Source: Bacillota bacterium (GTDB lineage Bacteria > Bacillota > Limnochordia > JAAZLZ01). From it: a stretch of 33,619 nt of DNA. Numbering within the stretch: position 1 is the first letter of the stretch; each line of letters opens with the position of its first letter. The stretch covers positions 1 to 33,619 of the forward strand of contig JAAYLV010000118.1 in assembly GCA_012521755.1 (NCBI GenBank), read 5' to 3'. Positions 1 through 8,702 of this stretch are shown piece by piece. The translations under genes and the position numbers were made by a program. The notes below the pieces were generated by a model, which was not told the DNA's origin, searched no databases, and worked only from the letters and a program-made list of their open reading frames with translations.

Positions 1-211
1 AAGCCTACTGGGAGCACAAGAGCTCGGAAAACGACAACAAACCTGCGGAGATGGAGCCTAAGCGCAACACTGCCGCTTGAACTCAACAACTAGGAGGAGA
101 ATTTACACCACAATCAGGACTTGACCTTGAAGCCCCTCTTTCATCCTTATGTAGTCACTATGACTAGACTAGTCGACACCGGTTTGGTCCACCATCGACT
201 AGAACAGGAGT

Positions 212-724
212 CTACCGCTGGTTATGATGCCGTTTTCTTACTTCACTGTCCGAAAATGACCCTGGGTCGTCGTGCACGAAGGGATAGAAACAAATGGTCG
301 TTAAGGGCAATCCACGGCTTGCAAGGTCGTAGGCCCTTTCCCATTTTAGGAATTCTGCTAGGGACACTCCCGTAGCAGCGATTTCAACCATAGCATCTGC
401 ACCAATACACAGGCCGTGCGAACGGCCCAACAGGGTTACGAGGCTCTTTCGCAGCGCTATGGTGCCATGTTTCCGCCAAGTATCGATAAGGTATTCCCCA
501 GGGCGAAACAGCTGCCCTGGATCGGCAATCTCCCCTTCAAGACCCATCATAATCATTTCCCGGACGACTTCGTCACTGATCAAGAGGCAGTTCATTCCCC
601 TCTTGGCGGCACCTCTCGCTAGGGCGATCATCTTAACGGCCAAATGGCAACTGCCGTAATAGTAGGTGTAATAGTGACCATGTAAAGGAATATTGCCTTC
701 GATGAGTTCTTCGAGAAGTTCCAC
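212..724 (-). CDS. Small MEDS-like (DcmR-type sensory) domain protein, hypothetical
   Basis: ORF 212..796. A GTG start at 724 is favoured because GGAGG lies just upstream (GGAGGATAGCTGCTGTGGAA). The pattern HGHYYTYYYG...GLPLTTICFYPF resembles MEDS domains (N-terminal H, C-terminal 'P(V/L)T.(L/I)C.Y'). Confidence 0.45.
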   Translation of the reverse strand: MELLEELIEGNIPLHGHYYTYYYGSCHLAVKMIALARGAAKRGMNCLLISDEVVREMIMMGLEGEIADPGQLFRPGEYLIDTWRKHGTIALRKSLVTLLGRSHGLCIGADAMVEIAATGVSLAEFLKWERAYDLASRGLPLTTICFYPFVHDDPGSFSDSEVRKRHHNQR

Positions 725-1804
725 AGCAGCTATCCTCCCTGGCTTTAGTAGTATATTGGCAAAAAGAAGGAGCCACTGCATAGCATCCTCAAACATTAGC
801 CTCTGAGCGACTCTCCAAAGAGGCGGCTAGAGGAGTGCTCACAGTGACTCAAATATGTCTGGACTGCAATACGTGCGCCGTTCGTTGCCGTACACCACAT
901 TATTCACCGACCCAGTGAATACTCGTCAAGGAGTTGACGAATTGTCGCGGCCATGGCGTCCCCCCTTAGCGTGAAGTGCTTCAATATTGCGTTATATTAC
1001 GCCTTTTCACAAGGATGCGCGCATAGGTTCCTTGTTGTCTACAGCAACAGTCCGCCGTCTAGCGGCTTGCGGCAGTCCCCCGCTTTAAGGTCAGCGCCTA
1101 GAGCCCCCTCTCTTCACAGCACTCCGATGGCTGGTCTAAACTATTCTCTCACAAAGCAGGTTTATGTCCACAGGTGGACATTTGCTCGAGGCGATCCATC
1201 CTAAGTCGCCCCGGAAAGTGCTGAGATTAATATTTAGTTAGGCCGAGGGCAACAAGTCCACCAGGGTCGAGCAGTTTTCCAGCAGGTCTCGACAAGGAGC
1301 TCGCTAAAACGTTTGCGTATCCCGGGAAGACCCAATCGAGGATCCATTTGCTAGGTGTTTCCGGACTGCAACCCGGTGCACCAAAGACCCGGTGCGGGAG
1401 AGGGTCGGCAGTCGCCGCCCATTATCCGATGCCAGGAAGGTTCGATCCCTGCGTAAGAGTCCTGCTGAATTATAAACAGACTCCTGACCTCATTCATCAG
1501 GTCCATCGTCTGAACTATTGGGTCTTGGCAGATGCATCTAACGGCGACATACACCCCTCTAGGTCCAACATTCTTGAGATATTCTAGAGAGGTGACAACA
1601 TTCTAACCCTTCGGGGCAGCAAGACTCTCCAGGGAAGTCATCCATGGCATGGACAAGACTACGGCCGACCTCGCTCCGCTCTCTTCACGGTTCTATTAGT
1701 CTTACTCCTCGACCTGCATGAACGACCTGGCTCCGGTATTGGTTAAGGGGGCAAACCGCCAACCCTTTCTTGTATTCTTTACCAGGAAGGGTTTTCCTAC
1801 CTTC

Positions 1805-1833
1805 AAAAAAAGGAGATGGCTTTACCCATCTCC
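1805..1833 (-). terminator. Rho-independent terminator downstream of lysC (end of hom-thrC-thrB-lysC)
   Basis: Minus strand reads GGAGATGG-GTAAAG-CCATCTCC followed by TTTTTTT: perfect 8-bp stem, 6-nt loop, T tract, just after the lysC stop. Confidence 0.85.
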
Positions 1834-1861
1834 CCTTCATCGACTATTATGTAGATTGCTA

Positions 1862-3088
1862 TTAACCTACATGCAGTTCGAACGCCTTGTGAATGGCTTG
1901 CACAGCCGGTACAACTAAAGAGGCATCAATCAGACAGGAGACCTTGATCTCCGAAGTGCTAATGACCTGAATGTTGATATTCTCATCAGCCAAAGCCCGG
2001 AACATCCGCGCGGCTACCCCTGGATTGCTGACCATGCCGGCGCCGACGATGGAAACCTTGGCCACATCTGTATTAACAATCACCCGCTCGCCGCCGAGCT
2101 CCTTGCAGAGTTCCTCGATGATGTCTTTCGTCGACTCCATATCATCCTTGCTCACGGTGAACAGCATGTCGGTCCGCCCTGTCCTCTTGTTTGTCTGGAC
2201 GATCATGTCGACGTTGACGCCGTCGTCAGCAAGGGCCGAAAAGATCTTAGCAGCTACGCCAGGTCTGTCAGGTACATCCACTACGACAAACTTGGCCACG
2301 TTGGTATCATGGGTTACACCAGTAACCACTACTTCCTTCTCCAAAGCCTCTTCCCCCTTAATCATGGTGCCTGGTTCATCCTTAAAGCTGGCCCGCACAT
2401 GGATAGGAATCCCATATTGGGCGCCGATTTCCACTGCCCGGGGCTGCATGACCCCCGCCCCTAGGCGGGCCATCTCCAACATCTCACCGTAGGATATTTG
2501 CTCCAGCTTCCTGGCCTCGGGCACAACGCGGGGATCCGCGGTGTAAACGCCATCCACATCGGTATAAATCTCACAGACCTCGGCCTCCAGGACTGCGGCT
2601 AAGGCTACCGCGGTGGTATCGGAGCCGCCTCGGCCCAAGGTGGTGATATCATTGAGGCTGGTGATCCCCTGGAAGCCGGCAACAACCACAATTTTCCCCT
2701 TGCCAAGCTCCTCTTGGATCCTGTTGGCTTGAATCTCTAAGATGCGGGCCTTAGTATGCTGAGCATCGGTAATAATGCCGCACTGGGCGCCCGTCAAGGA
2801 GATGACCGGCTCTCCCAAAGAATCGACGGCCATCGCCAACAGGGAGATGGAAACTTGCTCCCCAGTAGACAGCAGCATGTCCATTTCCCGCCGAGGAGGT
2901 CGATCGGTAATCTGACGGGCCAGTTTGATCAACTCATCGGTGGTATCACCCAAGGCGGAGACAACAGCAACTACTTTGTAGCCTTGTTCCTTGGCCGCAA
3001 CGATGCGCCGCGCAACGGCCTTGATCTTGTCTGGAGTGGCGACGGAGCTGCCTCCGTACTTTTGCACTAGAACCTTCTTTTCTCCCAT
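1862..3088 (-). CDS. lysC: Aspartate kinase with C-terminal ACT domains
   Basis: 408 aa; [60 protein letters not shown]-terminal ACT repeats. Confidence 0.96.
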   Translation of the reverse strand: MGEKKVLVQKYGGSSVATPDKIKAVARRIVAAKEQGYKVVAVVSALGDTTDELIKLARQITDRPPRREMDMLLSTGEQVSISLLAMAVDSLGEPVISLTGAQCGIITDAQHTKARILEIQANRIQEELGKGKIVVVAGFQGITSLNDITTLGRGGSDTTAVALAAVLEAEVCEIYTDVDGVYTADPRVVPEARKLEQISYGEMLEMARLGAGVMQPRAVEIGAQYGIPIHVRASFKDEPGTMIKGEEALEKEVVVTGVTHDTNVAKFVVVDVPDRPGVAAKIFSALADDGVNVDMIVQTNKRTGRTDMLFTVSKDDMESTKDIIEELCKELGGERVIVNTDVAKVSIVGAGMVSNPGVAARMFRALADENINIQVISTSEIKVSCLIDASLVVPAVQAIHKAFELHVG

Positions 3089-3097
3089 CCGATCCAG

Positions 3098-4015
3098 TCA
3101 TCCTTTCTCCTCAAACTGACATAAGGCCCCCTGGGAGGAGGGTTTGGTCCAGATAACGTGGCTTCGGACCCCTTGCTCAGCAAAGGCTGCGGCCATAGCC
3201 TCGCCCAGTCTTGCATCTTTCTGCAGGCTGAGGGCCATCACCGTAGGGCCGGCCCCGCTCAGAGCAACGCCGAGGGCTCCAGCCCCTTTGGCCGCGGCAA
3301 AAACCTCTTCCATCCCAGGCACTAGGCTTTTTCGATAGGGCTGATGCAACCTGTCTTCCATAGCGAAAGACAGGCCATCAAAGGACCCCTGGCCCAGGGC
3401 GCAGGCGAGAAAGGCCGCCCGTCCCACATTGAAGACTGCATCCTGCAACGGCACTTGTTGAGGGAGAGCAGCCCTGGCTGCTTCCGTACTCAAATGGAAC
3501 TCAGGTACAACCAAGACCACATGGAGTTCGGCCGGTGGAGCAATCCTCTGGGTCCACAAGCCTCCCTCGGTCGCGAAGGAAACAACTATCCCTCCGAGGC
3601 AGGCCGGCGCCACATTATCCGGATGCCCTTCCAGGAAACTCGCCATGGCCAGGATTTCATCATCGCTGAAGACCCCATCTAGCAGGGCATTCGCCCCTAC
3701 CAAGCCCGCGACGATGGCCGTCGCGCTGCTCCCCAGACCTCGGGCCAAAGGAATCCGATTGGATATTCTCACTTTAAGACCTTCGATGGCAACACCCGCG
3801 CGGTCAAAGAGAAAACGAGCGCTTCGCAAGACTAAATTGGTCTCATCCCTGGGCAAATCAGCAGAACCTTCACCGGCGATTTCCGCCGTCCAGGACCCAT
3901 CCTGCGTCAGCTCCAGTTCAAAGTCATTATAAACCCCTAAAGCCATCCCGATAGCGTCAAACCCTGAACCAAGATTTGCAGTTGTTGCTGGCACTCTGAT
4001 ATAGACCCGCTCCAT
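3098..4015 (-). CDS. thrB: Homoserine kinase (GHMP family)
   Basis: 305 aa; VRVPATTANLGSGFDAIGMAL and GHMP motif IPLARGLGSSATAIVAGL. Confidence 0.95.
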   Translation of the reverse strand: MERVYIRVPATTANLGSGFDAIGMALGVYNDFELELTQDGSWTAEIAGEGSADLPRDETNLVLRSARFLFDRAGVAIEGLKVRISNRIPLARGLGSSATAIVAGLVGANALLDGVFSDDEILAMASFLEGHPDNVAPACLGGIVVSFATEGGLWTQRIAPPAELHVVLVVPEFHLSTEAARAALPQQVPLQDAVFNVGRAAFLACALGQGSFDGLSFAMEDRLHQPYRKSLVPGMEEVFAAAKGAGALGVALSGAGPTVMALSLQKDARLGEAMAAAFAEQGVRSHVIWTKPSSQGALCQFEEKG

Positions 4016-4030
4016 GGATCATCTTCCTCA

Positions 4031-5098
4031 CTAGTGTACATTTTCGAGGACCCTTTGGATCTCCTCAGCATTATCAACATACAGGACCTCGGAGGGCTCT
4101 TGGATCGCGGCGCGATATCCATCCTTCAAACCGTGTCCAGTGGCCAACAAGACGACATTCTCCCCGGGCTTGAAAAACCCTTGACCTGCCAGCTTGACTA
4201 ATCCCGCCAAGGCTGCCGCTCCCGACGGATCAAGAAAAAGGCCTTCTAGCCGCGCAATCAACTGGTAGGCTGCGACAATTTCATCATCGGTGACTTTTTC
4301 CAACAGCCCACCGGACTCCTCCACCGCATCAAGGACCCCTTGCCAGTTGGCGGGGCGGCCAATCCGAATAGCCGCAGCAAGGGTCTGGGGGTCGGGGATG
4401 GCATGTCCAGCAATGAAAGGGGCAGCTCCATTCCCCTGGAAGCCAAGCATCCTCGGTGCACGGTTCTTGTTGTTGCCGTACTCCTTAAAGCCCTGCCACA
4501 AGGCCGCCATAAACCCCCCATCACCTACAGGCAAGGCCACGTAGGTGGGCGGCTGTCCCAATTGATCGCATATCTCGAAAGCGGCCGTCTTTTGGCCGTG
4601 CAAGGCGTACGGATTGAGGGAATTAACCAGGACAAACCGGTTCTCCACCGCGATTTCTTGGGCCATCGCCGCGCAATCATCATAATTGCCCCGGACCGCG
4701 CATACACGGGCGCCATAGATCAGGGTCTGGGCCATTTGTCCGGCGATGACCACCTCTTCCGGAGCTAGGGCAATACACCGTATGCCTGCCCTGGCCGCAT
4801 AGGCGGCTGCGGAAGCGGAAGCATTGCCCAGGGAGGGGCAAATCACCCCAGGGACATGCTCCTCCAAGGCTTTGCTCACCATCAAGGTCATTCCTCGGTC
4901 CTTAAAAGACCCCGTTGGATTGAGGGCATCATTCTTAATGTACAGCTCGGCCCGCAAACCTACTTGTCTGGCCAGCCGCCGGGCACACACCAGCGGCGTA
5001 TTGCCTTCCAACAAGGTTACCACCGGCATCTCCTCGGTGACAGGCAAGTACTTTCTGTACTTGCCGATGATGCCGGGCCATGGTTCACCATGTTTCAT
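4031..5098 (-). CDS. thrC: Threonine synthase
   Basis: 355 aa; PLP-Lys motif NPTGSFKDRGMTLMVSKA and fold-type II PLP enzyme pattern; between hom and thrB. Confidence 0.95.
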   Translation of the reverse strand: MKHGEPWPGIIGKYRKYLPVTEEMPVVTLLEGNTPLVCARRLARQVGLRAELYIKNDALNPTGSFKDRGMTLMVSKALEEHVPGVICPSLGNASASAAAYAARAGIRCIALAPEEVVIAGQMAQTLIYGARVCAVRGNYDDCAAMAQEIAVENRFVLVNSLNPYALHGQKTAAFEICDQLGQPPTYVALPVGDGGFMAALWQGFKEYGNNKNRAPRMLGFQGNGAAPFIAGHAIPDPQTLAAAIRIGRPANWQGVLDAVEESGGLLEKVTDDEIVAAYQLIARLEGLFLDPSGAAALAGLVKLAGQGFFKPGENVVLLATGHGLKDGYRAAIQEPSEVLYVDNAEEIQRVLENVH

Positions 5099-6396
5099 CG
5101 ACGCGGTTCGCCCTCCACCCTGATTGTATTGGTAATCTCGCGGACAACGGCAAGACGGGTAATCTGATCCAAGGCACGCGCCATGTTTTCATGTTTTACC
5201 TCATGGGTGACAAACACCAGGCTGACGGGGTCCTCCCCTTTGCCTTTCTGGATGACCGATTCGATGCTGACGTCGTTTTGGCCGAAGCAAGAGGCAATGC
5301 CCGCCAAGACCCCAGGCCGGTCCACCACCAGCATCCGCACATAGTACCTGGATGTTGTCTGGCCGATGGGAATGATGGGTTTGTCCTGCCGCATCATCTT
5401 GACCCGGCCGTTAACCTTGCTTTGCAGGTTGCGCACCGCATCGATGATATCGCCGACAACGGCGCTGCCGGTCGGCATCTCCCCCGCACCGCGCCCGTAG
5501 AACATGAGGTCGCCAACTGCATCCCCCTGGACGAAAACGGCATTAAAAACGCCCTGCACCGCTGCCAGGGGATGATGGGTGGGAATGAAGGTTGGATGAA
5601 CGCGAACTTCAATGCCTTCGTCCCTCTCCTTGCCGATGGCCAGCAGCTTAATCACATACCCGAGTTCCCGGGCCGACTCAATATCGGCGGGAGTGATGGC
5701 CCTGATGCCCTCCACATAGACCTGCTCCAGGGGAATCCGGGCATCGAAGGCAAGGGACGCCAAGATCGACAGCTTGTACGCCGCATCTAACCCATCCACA
5801 TCGGAAGAAGGATCGGCCTCGGCGTAGCCTAGCTCTTGCGCCTGTTTGAGCACCTCATCAAAAGGCGCCTTCTCTTCAGTCATCTTCGTCAAAACATAAT
5901 TGGTAGTGCCGTTGATGATCCCCATCACCGTACGCAGACGATTGGCAGTGAGTCCTTCCTTCAACGGCATGATCAAGGGTATGCCCCCGCCAACGCTGCC
6001 TTCAAAATAGACATCGGTCCTGTTCGCTGCGGCGGCGGTGAAGATCTCATCGCCGACCTTAGCTAGAACCTCTTTGTTCGCGGTAACCACATGTTTGCCC
6101 GCGGTGAGGGCCTTGAGGATGTAGTCCCGGGCAGGCTCCACCCCGCCCATCACTTCGACGACGATATCGATCTCAGGGTCTTGGAGAATCAAGTTAGGAT
6201 CTGTGGTCAGTGTGTCGGCCGGCAGCTGGACCCTCCGTTCCTTCTCGAGGCTGCGGACCAACACTCGCTTAATGTGCAGTTCCGACCCGACGCGCCGGGC
6301 GATTTGATCTCCGTTCTGCTGAATTATCTTCACAACCCCACTGCCGACCGTCCCGAGCCCAAGCAAGCCGATGGAAACCCTTTTCAACCGCACCAC
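5095..6396 (-). CDS. hom: Homoserine dehydrogenase with C-terminal ACT domain
   Basis: 433 aa; GLLGLGTVGSGVVKII, VTANKEVLA, GIINGTTNYVLTKM, C-terminal ACT; stop overlaps the thrC start by 4 nt. Confidence 0.96.
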   Translation of the reverse strand: MVRLKRVSIGLLGLGTVGSGVVKIIQQNGDQIARRVGSELHIKRVLVRSLEKERRVQLPADTLTTDPNLILQDPEIDIVVEVMGGVEPARDYILKALTAGKHVVTANKEVLAKVGDEIFTAAAANRTDVYFEGSVGGGIPLIMPLKEGLTANRLRTVMGIINGTTNYVLTKMTEEKAPFDEVLKQAQELGYAEADPSSDVDGLDAAYKLSILASLAFDARIPLEQVYVEGIRAITPADIESARELGYVIKLLAIGKERDEGIEVRVHPTFIPTHHPLAAVQGVFNAVFVQGDAVGDLMFYGRGAGEMPTGSAVVGDIIDAVRNLQSKVNGRVKMMRQDKPIIPIGQTTSRYYVRMLVVDRPGVLAGIASCFGQNDVSIESVIQKGKGEDPVSLVFVTHEVKHENMARALDQITRLAVVREITNTIRVEGEPRR

Positions 6397-6435
6397 CTCT
6401 GTGCCTCGGTAATAAACATACCATTTGTTTGTATC

Positions 6436-6464
6436 ATTATATCATCAGTCAACTATGAAAGAAA
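6436..6464 (-). promoter_or_regulatory. Candidate vegetative promoter for the hom-thrC-thrB-lysC operon
   Basis: Minus strand has TATAAT (6441..6436), with weak -35 TTTCTT 17 nt upstream, about 40 nt before the hom start. Confidence 0.45.
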
Positions 6465-6547
6465 GTCCAAAGGGCGCTCTAGTGGAGATCTAGGACGTTT
6501 TAGGGAGGATAGCCTGACTAGAGACCCGACATGGCCAGAAAGACAAT

Positions 6548-6579
6548 GGGGCATGCGGACGGGTCGGTCAACATGCCCC
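6548..6579 (-). terminator. Candidate terminator downstream of hup
   Basis: Perfect 8-bp inverted repeat GGGGCATG...CATGCCCC (16-nt loop) after the hup stop. Minus strand continues ATTGTCTTTCT, a weak T-rich tail. Confidence 0.5.
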
Positions 6580-6606
6580 GGAAAACACAGAAGGCGGCTT
6601 GTCCAG

Positions 6607-6879
6607 TTACTGTACAGCCTCTTTGAGGGCCTTACCCGCTCGAAAGACAGGCATGTTGCGCGCCTCGATCTCGATGGTCTCACCGGTCTGGGGGTTCCGG
6701 CCCGTGCGGCCAGCCCGGTGGCGAACTTCAAAAGTACCAAACCCGACCAACTGAACCTTGTCCCCCTGGGCTAAGGCCTCCATGATGGTGTTGAATACCG
6801 CATCCACTACCCGACCGGCATCCTTCTTCGTTATCGCCGCCCTCTCAGCGACAGAATCGATGAGATCTGCTTTGGTCAT
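6607..6879 (-). CDS. hup: DNA-binding protein HU
   Basis: 90 aa; [12 protein letters not shown]...[50 protein letters not shown]. Confidence 0.97.
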   Translation of the reverse strand: MTKADLIDSVAERAAITKKDAGRVVDAVFNTIMEALAQGDKVQLVGFGTFEVRHRAGRTGRNPQTGETIEIEARNMPVFRAGKALKEAVQ

Positions 6880-7023
6880 CCTCTCACCCCCTTTCCGTCA
6901 GCTAGTTCAGTGGTAGCTTGTCCCGTCACTGGGAGCTTTATGACCCTGTCGTCCCCGAAACCCCGACAAACAGGGCCTTTTTCATATCTGGGGTCGGCCA
7001 GGCTCACCACCCGGCCAGGCCCA

Positions 7024-8502
7024 TTACAAGATAATGCAGATGAGACCACCGCTGCCTTCGTTAATGATCTTACTCAAAGTCTCCTGCAGTTTCTCTTGGG
7101 CAACTTCCGGCATCCGCTGCAGCTTGCCGGTAATGCCCTCTTGGATAATCTCGTGCAAGGCTTTGCCCAGAAAGTCGGTCTTCCAGATCTGTTCGGGATC
7201 CCGTTCAAACTGGGTCGACAGATACTGGACCATATCCTCTCCTTGTCTCTCCGTGCCCACGAAGGGCGCCACCTCAGTTAGGATGCTAGCCCTGATCATG
7301 TGGATGGATGGAGCGCTTGCCCTCAGCCTGACGCCAAACCGGCGCCCCTGGCGGATCAGCTCCGGTTCATCGAAGGTGATGTCTTCCAACCTGGGAGCAA
7401 CGATTCCATAGCCTGTCGTGTAGACATCCTGCAGAGCATCGGCCACCTTATCATATTCCCGTTTTGCCGCCACCAGCTCACGCATCAACCGCATCAGATG
7501 ATGGTCGCCGGTGACCTCAACTCCCGTCATCTCCGTTAGCACCTGGTAGAACAGCTCCCGACGAGCGGCAACCTCAATGGTAGCCGATCCGGTCCCTGGA
7601 TCCAAGGCCGCGAGTCGCACCTTGTCGACGAACTCATATTGCCCCAGCTCATCGACAGCCCTTTGCAGGTCCCGCAGGCGGCCAACCTGCTCCACCGTGG
7701 AATAGACGGCCTCTTGAAACTGGCTCGCCAGCCAGTGGCTCGGATCCATCTCATCCACCCAACAAGGCAAGTGAATGCCGATCTCCCGCACCGGGAACTC
7801 GAACAGAATCTCCTTGAGAATGTTAGTCACATCTTCTATGCCCATCCGGAGACAATCAACGGGCTGCACCACCACATCATACTTTTCCGCAAGCTCCCGG
7901 GCTAGCTCCAGGGTCCGCTGGGCCCCCGGCTGGACCGAGTTGAGCACCACAATGAAGGGCTTGCCCAGCTCCTTGAGCTCTGCGATGACCCGCTCTTCCG
8001 CGGGCAAATAGTTCTCCCGCGGGATATCGGTAATGGACCCATCGGTCAACACAACAAGACCCAATGTCGAATGGTCCGCGATCACCTTGCGGGTGCCTAG
8101 TTCGGCCGCTTCTTGAAATGGGATCTCATATTCAAACCAGGGGGTGCGGACCATCCTCGGGCCCGTTTCCCCTTCATAGCCCAACGCGCCCTCGACAGAA
8201 TAGCCGACGCAGTCAACCAACCGGACCTTGCACTTCAGCTCCTCCTGGATAGTAATCTCCACCGCCTCATCGGGAACGAATTTCGGCTCGGTGGTCATGA
8301 TAGTTCGACCAGCCCCACTTTGGGGTACGGCATCACGCGTCCTTTCCTTGTCATGCTTGTTGGGGATATTAGGCAGCACCAAAAGATCCATGAATCTCTT
8401 AATGAAGGTGGATTTGCCGGTACGCACCGGCCCGACGACCCCGATGTAAATGCTGCCGCCGGTCCGTTCGGCAATGTCGCGGAAGATATCAAATTTCTCC
8501 AT
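7024..8502 (-). CDS. spoIVA: Stage IV sporulation protein A (spore coat morphogenetic ATPase)
   Basis: 492 aa; MEKFDIFRDIAERTGGSIYIGVVGPVRTGKSTFIKRFM and SpoIVA C-terminus GLICIIL. Confidence 0.97.
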   Translation of the reverse strand: MEKFDIFRDIAERTGGSIYIGVVGPVRTGKSTFIKRFMDLLVLPNIPNKHDKERTRDAVPQSGAGRTIMTTEPKFVPDEAVEITIQEELKCKVRLVDCVGYSVEGALGYEGETGPRMVRTPWFEYEIPFQEAAELGTRKVIADHSTLGLVVLTDGSITDIPRENYLPAEERVIAELKELGKPFIVVLNSVQPGAQRTLELARELAEKYDVVVQPVDCLRMGIEDVTNILKEILFEFPVREIGIHLPCWVDEMDPSHWLASQFQEAVYSTVEQVGRLRDLQRAVDELGQYEFVDKVRLAALDPGTGSATIEVAARRELFYQVLTEMTGVEVTGDHHLMRLMRELVAAKREYDKVADALQDVYTTGYGIVAPRLEDITFDEPELIRQGRRFGVRLRASAPSIHMIRASILTEVAPFVGTERQGEDMVQYLSTQFERDPEQIWKTDFLGKALHEIIQEGITGKLQRMPEVAQEKLQETLSKIINEGSGGLICIIL

Positions 8503-8560
8503 CTAGCCTTCCCTCCCTCAAATTGGGTCCACCCTCGCCGGGAACACTCAATAACGTTAC

Positions 8561-8591
8561 ATCTATATTGGTGTTCCAGGCGAAATATGCC
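8561..8591 (-). promoter_or_regulatory. Candidate sigma-E-type promoter upstream of spoIVA
   Basis: Minus strand GGCATATT, 14-nt spacer, AATATAGAT, about 58 nt upstream of the spoIVA ATG. The -35 fits a sigma-E-like element; the -10 is only a partial match to CATACAnT. Confidence 0.4.
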
Positions 8592-8702
8592 CGAAGGAGG
8601 ACAAAAACTCCAGCTTCAACAGGAATTGTCAAGGCCATCAATTGATTTATACTCCCCAAAGCTGGCGAAGACTACCAAATAGCTGCGAAAGGGAAAGGAA
8701 GG

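Noticed and set aside
3-80. Plus-strand frame reading AYWEHKSSENDNKPAEMEPKRNTAA* at the window's left edge
   Set aside because: Could be the C-terminus of a plus-strand gene, but only 25 codons are visible with no recognisable family.
1425-1465. GGTTCGATCCC, resembling a tRNA T-loop
   Set aside because: No flanking 5-bp T-stem and no D or anticodon arms in the expected positions.
1971-2492. Long plus-strand ORFs antisense to lysC, hom (5080..5790), aroA (19935..20900), the FAD gene (26274..27083) and others
   Set aside because: They mirror confidently identified minus-strand genes. Their translations are low-complexity or Pro/Arg/Ser-rich with no family motifs, as expected from GC-rich antisense frames.
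6890-6965. tRNA-like look (TAGTTCAGTGGTAGC, then CCCGTCACTGGG resembling a GTC anticodon arm)
   Set aside because: No 7-bp acceptor pairing, the anticodon loop has the wrong size, and there is no proper TPsiC arm. The only pairing is short local stems, so it was not called as tRNA.
6991-7020. Repeated CGGCCAGGC motif between spoIVA and hup
   Set aside because: Only two short copies in a GC-rich spacer and no clear hairpin with a T tract; likely chance.
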